Assembly (NCBI GenBank): GCA_025602905.1
Contig: JAHLKI010000058.1
Span: 1-64,000 of the forward strand
DNA from: Phlyctochytrium arcticum
Lineage: Eukaryota; Chytridiomycota; Chytridiomycetes; Chytridiales; Chytridiaceae
DNA length: 64,000 nt
Direction of reading: 5' to 3'
The notes under the pieces are model-generated. The model was given only the letters and a program-made list of their open reading frames with translations, ran no database searches and was not told where the DNA came from. Within the stretch, counting starts at the first letter, position 1, and the number at the start of each line of letters is the position of its first letter. A program made the position numbers and the translations under genes. This document shows positions 58,079 through 64,000 of the stretch, piece by piece.

Positions 58079-59350
58079 ATGAATATCGAAACTGCCAAAC
58101 GTTATCTTGCCATTGCCCCTCTTTCCGATTCGTCCAAGAAGAATTATGCATCTGGTATCAACCGGCTCGGTGAATTGAAATTCTTTACCGATAACATGTT
58201 GTTTGACCCGGTTACTGCCATCGCTAGAATCAATGTGAAATATCCCAATCAGTCAAGTGCGGGAAATCTCACCAAAGCACTTTCCGCGGTTTTCAAGGGA
58301 ATGTCAGATATCGAGAAGATTGCCATATTGAATGGTTATATTGCGCAACAACCAATGCTTATACAAAACTCACTCACAGCGCTCAAAGATGCCGATAAGT
58401 TGAAACTTTTCAAAGATTCACTCGTAAAACCATATGAAGAATTACACCATCAGAAATGTAAAGCAATTATTCCCAGAGTTGTCAAAGAAGCCGATATCAC
58501 AATGAGTGACAAACAAACGGCACGATTCATTCATGCCGATGTCCTCAATGAGAAGTTGAAAAAGGCCATAAAGAAATCTTTAGACGAATGCAAATATACT
58601 GATGCGAGTTATCTCATTATCGCCGCGTTGTATGGAGAGTCAACAGATGAAACACTGCGGACAGATATTCTCCATGCCCGCTGGAGGAACTGAACCGATC
58701 ATGACAATGTGACATATGATCTGCAAAATGCTGTTTTTCATGTTAGTTCATCACGCAAACAAGGTAACGAAACATATATCCAGGTGCTGGATAATGAGAT
58801 GAAAGAGTATCTAAGCACACTATGCGCCGCTCGTGATATTGAAAATTGGGATTATCTTGTTCGAAAACAAAGGAACAAGGATGATCATCCCCTGGATGAT
58901 CGCGGTAGATGGAGTAATACCCATGCTTCAGCATTGTCAAGGACTATGGAGAAATATCTTGGAACCAAAATGAGCAACAATGATCTCCGCAGGTCCATTT
59001 CAATGAAACTATCTGAGAGTGATAATGGAGACATTATTGCACAAAGCGCAATTGTCAAGAAAATGAACCATTCATATCCGGTTCATCAAATTTTCTATAA
59101 CAAGCGAGTTCATTGTGTACAATGCAACCAACAAATAAGGGGCGAAGATTTACAAGATATCGTTGACGGTAAATGCTCATTATGTCAGAGTTTGGTTCAT
59201 AACGATGACGAGCCGGCTGCGCTGGCAGGCTCGCAAAGCGAGCAAGATTTCTTTAGCGACATTGAATCCGACGATGATTTAGAACACGAAATGAACACAA
59301 TATTCGAATTAATAGATAGATCTTGTTCAGCCATGGATGTCAACGAGTAG
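58079..59350 (+). pseudogene. Tyrosine recombinase with C-terminal zinc finger, split by in-frame TGA
   Basis: One frame of 424 codons holds a single internal TGA at 58691-58693 (codon 205). The N-terminal half has a SAM-like core-binding domain (YLAIAPLSDSSKKNYASGIN). Catalytic elements are Arg in TDETLRTDILHARW just before the TGA, Lys in SSRKQGNE, Arg in MSNNDLRRSISMKL (an Asn replaces the usual box II His), and HSYPVHQIFYNKR with the predicted nucleophile Tyr near residue 339. A Cys4 finger follows (HCVQCNQQIRG, DGKCSLCQSLVH). Host genes nearby use TGA as stop, so a nonsense mutation, readthrough, or sequencing error are the options. It is not a DUF3435 Starship captain by eye. Confidence 0.8.
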
Positions 59351-60672
59351 TAGAGTTGTATAAGTATTCTCTGTAATATATTGATGATCTTGCACCATCT
59401 TCAAATTCTTCAACTAGATCCATAACTTCCAGTAAGTTTGACAGCGGCTCATACGTGTCGGCAGAAGCATCATAACCTTTCCAACGGACTCGGTACTCCA
59501 CTCGGTGACCCCTACGCCGCTTGTCAACAATATAATCCACTTCATAAAATCCTGGTCGATTTTGCCGCAAAGACCTACGTACTGGTGCTTCCTCTTCTTC
59601 CTCTTCTTCTTCCTGGTCTTTCTCTTCTTCCTGTTCTTCCTCATCCTCTTCCTCTTCATCCGGTTCATTTCCATGGGGAATTAAGTCATTTGGAACACGA
59701 TCTTGTTCATCATCAACTTCACCATCTTCTTCTTCATCATCAACTTCACCACCTTCTTCTTCATCATCTTCTTCCTCATCATCAACTTGATCCTCGTCTT
59801 CTTCTTCTTCCGCTTCGGGATCATCTTCGACATTGTCTTCGACATTCACTTCTTCATCATCTTTAGAGAGTATCGGAGGGATTGGTAGCAGCGACGTTCT
59901 TGGGAATCTTAAATCTGTTTATCCCAGAACCCCAGTAATCCAGGTTTCTTTAAACCCCCCTTGTAATATACGTTTCTTCCGCACTTTTTGCCCAACAAAC
60001 AATGGTGTTCCAATTTGCCGAGTTTTATATCTGCTTGCGATATTCTTTTCAATACGAGCCTTTGCTGCTGCAGAAATATTTTCATCACCTACTTCCATCT
60101 GATCAAGTGAGAAACCTGTTGACAAAGATTTACGGAATTGATGTTGTCGACAACGGTTTGCAGATAATTCACCCATTTTTTATCTCCATTTGACTCCATA
60201 ATTTGGTATAACTGTGATTTTATCACACCACCCCGCCTTTCCACAAATGCATTTGATGGCGGTCTTGCCGCTTGACTGTAGAAATGTTTGATTCCACGAT
60301 CTTCGAGTTCTTGTTTGAAAATCTGTTGGAAGTGTGCCCCTTGATCCGTTTGCATACTGAAATTTTCTTCCCTTCCGCATCAGCCTTTTGTAAACACTTT
60401 TTTAGTGCTTCCGTTACTTCTTCTTCCGATTCTCCTCGTAAAGGAGAAGCGTAACCTTTTTTAGTGAAGCCGTCAATCATGGGAACAAAAGCGACATAAC
60501 CTCTGTCGGCATATGTCCGCATTGATACTAAATCTGCTTGAAAATAGCCCGGTTTCGTTATTTGCAATGGTGCGATACTCGATGCCTTTGGAGGTTTCAT
60601 GTGTGTTTGCCATTCGGGCTTGTATTTTAGAAACGAATTCAAAACTGACCTCTGCGAACCAGTGAGCCGCAC
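59340..60672 (-). pseudogene. Decayed Polinton/Maverick-type DDE integrase with chromodomain
   Basis: Four minus-strand segments in shifting frames: KPGYFQADLVSMRTYADRGY, which carries the first Asp; QTDQGAHFQQIFKQELEDRG, the second Asp; PPSNAFVERRGGVIKSQLYQ, the Glu; and a C-terminal chromodomain (YRVRWKGYDASADTYEPLSN) after an Asp/Glu-rich linker. Frames break near 60354 and 60120, and a TAA interrupts near 59916. The N-terminal zinc domain is missing. No GT-AG pairs repair it. The last codons overlap the recombinase end by 11 bases, so the genes converge. Confidence 0.8.
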
Positions 60673-61213
60673 TCCATGATTTCAGAAATTTAGAAAACTA
60701 AAATGTTTGAATTCATCAAGAAAAAAGGGTCATTCTAATTATGCCAAATTGGGAATGTGTGAAAAACATGTTTCACCCAGTTTTCAAACTTTTCACCCCG
60801 TTTGTGTTGATAAACCGTCAAAACATACAAAAAATGTCAATTGATATGACTTTATCAACTCAAAACGCTACCTTCTCGACACTGTTCACCGGGCGGGACG
60901 AAACAAGAAATCTTACCCGCAGTTTTCCCACAGACACGCCTCACTTGCTACATTTTTACCAACATACAATACGAACACTCTTTATTCTCTACACACTTAT
61001 CAAGTACCATACTGTTACAAGGGTTACACTACATGAATCTTTCATCAGATTTACACCCGCAGTTTCTTCGCTTTTCACCTACCCTCACTTTTCAGCATCC
61101 ATTCTCGTGTTACATATGTTCACACTTTCCATCTACTTTCCGTGTAGGCGCACGGATAAGTGAGTAAGAGTGTATCGTTCCGCTCCATATATGCATTTGT
61201 ACAACAGTTCATT
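60673..61213. other. AT-rich intergenic stretch between integrase relic and Crinkler
   Basis: About 540 bases. A plus-strand open frame at 60741-61163 has low-complexity aromatic content and no motif; I do not accept it as a gene. Confidence 0.45.
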
Positions 61214-63121
61214 CTAAGGCGACAATTCCAGTACCAAAGGGGTGTCATAGCCATATACAAAGTGGCATGTTTTGAATTCGAGAGACCCAAAAAAAACCGA
61301 TAGCCGATTTCGAGAACGCCGAATGTTCGAGACTGGACCCAGCCGAAAATCTACGACGACGTAATCCTTCACACGAAGCCCATAGTATTTTCCTCCGGGA
61401 GAAAATCGATCAATGTGTTCTCCAATGCGGCGACCGCTCACAAGGAGTTCGATTCCCCAGCGTAAAAGTCCGTTTAGATAAAAATCAAACCTTCCTTGGA
61501 TTTTTTCGTTCGATTCCTTGTCATTCTCGGGAAACACGTCTGATAATTCTGGACATATCTGACAAGTTGGCGGAGTTGATGCGGCAACTGCAGCCATCAG
61601 AAGATGTTGGAAGGTTGTCTCGTTTGGAAAGCCCCCATCACCAACCGTAGATTGACGAAGCAGCGAACCTGACAAACGGGAAATGGCAACCCTTCATCAA
61701 ACTTTCAAGAGAAGTCGGCAGCGCCACAGATGAACTTCTGTTTGGGAAGAGGAACCTGGTGTAAAACCGCTTGGCCAAAGGCGATGAGAATTTAATCTCA
61801 ACCGCAGTCTCGTCCTGTCCAGTGTCAGACAGAATTCCAGATTTGGTCAACCATCTGAGGTGGCGCTTTGCCTCTTCATCAAGTGATGCTACTTGTAGGA
61901 TCCGCCCTGTTTGAAGCAAACAACTTTCCAGAAACGTCTTCAGGTTTCTATCCACCGGGGTCGACTGTTTCTCGCCAAAACACCGCGTCATCCGCTCAGC
62001 AACACTTGAAGAAAAAAAATATTGCAGTAATGTCGATTCCGAAGGCTCTTCTCCAAATGAATTCTTTGAATACCTGTCCACAAGGGCATCAATCGAAACG
62101 CGGAGTGCAGCAATCAGTCCGTTGCACTCTCGAATTAGAACTTGCTCAAGCAGATCAGTCTGCCAATTTTTCGGCAGACCAAAAGGTGACGGCGCTTGGA
62201 GCAGATCAAGTGCCTCTTTGTACGAAATTTGAAAATCACCCCATTTGATTCGTGGTAAGGATCGAAGCGCGGGAGGACTTTCATTCCGGGTTTCCAGTAA
62301 ATGTGTTGCCGATAAAATAAAATTCGTGCACCCAAATAATGGTATCACATCTTTGACGAGTTCTGCCCAGTGGGAATGTTGGTCATACGTTGCTTGAGCG
62401 TCATCCAGCCATACAATACAGCGGGTCTTATTGTTGAGTAGATGCGTTTTAGCGTGGCGGTCGATGATGCTTCCGGTGCGCAAACGGTCAATAAACTGAG
62501 CGAAATCACTTCTGAGAAGTGAAGCACAAATGACATTCCTGATATTGGCCTCAAACAATCTGGATAGTGAGGTTTTACCGGAGCCGGCCGGCGAGGATAT
62601 CACCACAATCTGATTCCGTTGTAATTTACTTAGCAGTTGATCTCGCAATTTAATACGGGGGAGGTAAAAGCCGTCCACGTTGATGTCATTATGTTGGGTG
62701 AAGAGATCGTGCCAGGTTGCTAAATTGTGTGGCGGTAGCGGGAAAGGAAAGGCATGCGTTAGAAAGGCTAATGTACCTGTAGTTGCTTTCAAACTCCCTT
62801 ACCACTAGTTGTCGCCTGACCTCGCTCCGGCACCACAATGAGGATCGGGTGGTCGTCATCCGTGTCTCCTAGCGTATCCACCTTCTTGCCCGGCTTTAGC
62901 CCGGTCAGAGTTTTGTTTGCGGCAATATCATCGTCTAGTTCACTCTTGCTGGCGTAGACGAGGAGTTGGTTTGCGTCAACCTTCTCCAAGTCGTTGGCGC
63001 ACTTCCCCTTCACGGCATCGCGCAGATTGTCCACATTCGAGGTTTCTGAGACAGAAACGGAGGTGACGGTTGCTACTCTCTTGCCGTTGGCAGTAGTTAG
63101 TTGAAACCAGATTGTCGTCAT
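61214..63121 (-). pseudogene. Crinkler (CRN) with NTPase and REase-like domains, one frame break
   Basis: From ATG 63121 the CRN header (MTTIWFQLTTANGKRVATVT, KLDDDIAANKTL-like, ending HPILIVVPER) splices at a GTAAGG donor near 62797 into ATWHDLFTQHNDINVDGFYL. The NTPase domain has Walker A ISSPAGSGKTSLSRLF and Walker B RCIVWLDDAQ. The C-terminal domain (GRFDFYLNGLLRWGIELLVS, EHIDRFSPGGKYYG, DYVVVDFR) matches the REase-like part of the classical CRN effector design. NTPase and REase parts lie in different frames that overlap at 61638-61675 with no intron to join them, so the gene is probably broken there. CRN effectors of this type are predicted to act on nucleic acids. Confidence 0.8.
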
Positions 63122-63630
63122 GGTTGTTTCCTGTGAATCTTGCTTGCGGTATTTCGCCGTATTTCGGCTACTGAAGTGGTCAGTCAACAACTGCAGGCGC
63201 CCCCCCGCAGGTGGCTTATGTCAGTGGCACAGATATCAAAAAGTAGCGCGTGCGGCGTGAAAACATTGGTTCTGTACAGAGGGCAGTACTAGAGGCAGCA
63301 CTAGAACCAGTACAGTGCATTCATATAGATTCTCAAGGAAAACGCCCTCCAGGGACTTTTTCCCGTATCACTTTGCGGCTTGTTCCAGGACAAACGACTC
63401 CATTACCCGCTCAGCCCAAATTGAATCTTCACCAAAAATGTTTGTGGTAGTTGCTATACATTGCCGTCAAAATGCACATGTGACCAATACGATAAAAGCA
63501 AGCGAATAAAGCGGAAAATCGTCAAAGATATCAACGTTTACAAGGTTGATAAAAGCGAACGATTGCGCCAAATTGAAAGTATAGTTGGTGAATACTTGTA
63601 AATGATGGACAATCCATATTACATTTGTTA
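63122..63630. other. Upstream region of the right-hand Crinkler
   Basis: About 510 bases without a supported gene. A run of nine C/G-rich bases (GCGCCCCCCCG) at 63198 stands out in AT-rich DNA. Confidence 0.4.
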
Positions 63631-63681
63631 TCGACGGGGTAAAGTACTCATTTAATAGAAATGAGTAGAAAAACCCGTCGA
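63631..63681 (+). other. Candidate recombination site, right copy 1
   Basis: A 51-base dyad: left arm 63631-63652 starts TCGACGGG and ends ACTCATT, 7-base centre TAATAGA, right arm 63660-63681 starts AATGAGT and ends CCCGTCGA. Seventeen of 22 arm positions pair. The shape resembles tyrosine recombinase core sites. Confidence 0.6.
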
Positions 63682-63870
63682 ATACAACGTCATTGAAAAA
63701 CCTTTGTGAATAATTTACTAAATTTTGCCCTTTGCCCGATTATGCCCAATTATGTATGAAATCGATACATAATTTGCAAATGTAGCCGTTTATTGCTGTT
63801 TCCGGTATGAAATGCTGAGATGTTAGCCATTCAGTTTCAGGATCGGTTCCCTTCAAGTTGTATTTTGTAT

Positions 63871-63921
63871 TCGATAGGGCAAGTTACTCATTCACAAGAA
63901 ATGAGTAAAAAAACCTGTCGA
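63871..63921 (+). other. Candidate recombination site, right copy 2
   Basis: The same dyad, exactly 240 bases after copy 1: arms 63871-63892 and 63900-63921 around CACAAGA. Similarity to copy 1 continues about 40 bases downstream (ACCTTTG, ATAATTTACT), so the two form a partial direct repeat. Confidence 0.6.
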
Positions 63922-64000
63922 ATACTGGGACACTGTAAACCTTTGCATATAATTTACTTGATTTTCAGTTCGCGTGGTTTTCGTTGAATCTTGATCGTTT

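Noticed and set aside
58691..58693. Alternative genetic code reading TGA as Trp
   Set aside because: Several host genes in the window end at TGA in conserved positions (acyltransferase, DNAI7, Nudix, HDAC).
59414..59888. Plus-strand frames rich in Leu, His and Phe
   Set aside because: They are the complement of the Asp/Glu-rich linker of the integrase relic.
60741..61163. Plus-strand open frame of 140 codons
   Set aside because: Low-complexity aromatic-rich translation in AT-rich DNA; likely chance.
51482..63921. Starship element with a DUF3435 captain
   Set aside because: The recombinase lies mid-element, lacks recognisable DUF3435 layout, and the gene set is replicative and virus-like.
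51482..63921. Complete Maverick/Polinton
   Set aside because: No protein-primed DNA polymerase B, capsid proteins, protease or packaging ATPase seen; only the integrase relic is Polinton-like.

Overview
The window reads as nuclear DNA of a flagellated fungus, most likely a chytrid (Chytridiomycota). The evidence is short GT-AG introns in almost every gene of the left part, fungal gene forms (ARE-type sterol acyltransferase, KSH1, Rpd3-like deacetylase, WASP, Nup107), a DNAI7/CASC1 axonemal protein that implies motile zoospores, and Crinkler (CRN) genes, which are common in chytrids and oomycetes. The order (Spizellomycetales- or Rhizophydiales-like) is only a guess.

Bases 1-44,250 are an ordinary, dense, intron-rich housekeeping region: peroxisomal-type Lon protease, mitochondrial pyruvate carrier, NASP-like histone chaperone, a multi-pass membrane protein, a Nudix hydrolase, sterol acyltransferase, DNAI7, ATP synthase delta subunit, class I HDAC, USP14/Ubp6, PEX19 with a farnesylation box, KSH1 (three small exons), an F-box protein, AsnRS, enolase, dCMP deaminase, Nup107, WASP, a bestrophin-like channel, an RCC1-repeat protein and a small C2H2 protein. 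Several models were rebuilt by joining exons by eye, so internal splice sites are approximate unless stated.

Bases 44,250-50,640 are a transition zone: an intact PPR protein, a broken unknown reading frame, a truncated duplicate of the PPR gene, and a Crinkler with an HNH nuclease domain. The Crinkler frame runs into two perfect palindromes that bracket a 27-bp tandem repeat.

Bases 51,000-64,000 look like a mobile, virus-like element: AT-rich, mostly intronless and compact. It carries an iteron-like cluster beside an archaeo-eukaryotic primase/SF3 helicase fusion, a small divergent gene, a DUF3223-HNH protein, a small cysteine-rich protein, a coiled-coil protein, a tyrosine recombinase interrupted by one in-frame TGA, and a decayed Polinton-type integrase with a chromodomain. 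No capsid gene or family B DNA polymerase is visible. A second Crinkler (NTPase plus REase-like domain, with a frame break) lies at the right end. A roughly 51-bp dyad motif with a 7-nt centre occurs once left of the element and twice right of it, in the same orientation, and is a candidate recombination site. The right boundary may lie beyond the window.

The working picture is replication by primase/helicase from the iteron region and excision/integration by the tyrosine recombinase at the dyad sites, with the integrase relic and the Crinkler as acquired or nested passengers. This is inference; the domain calls rest on motifs read by eye.
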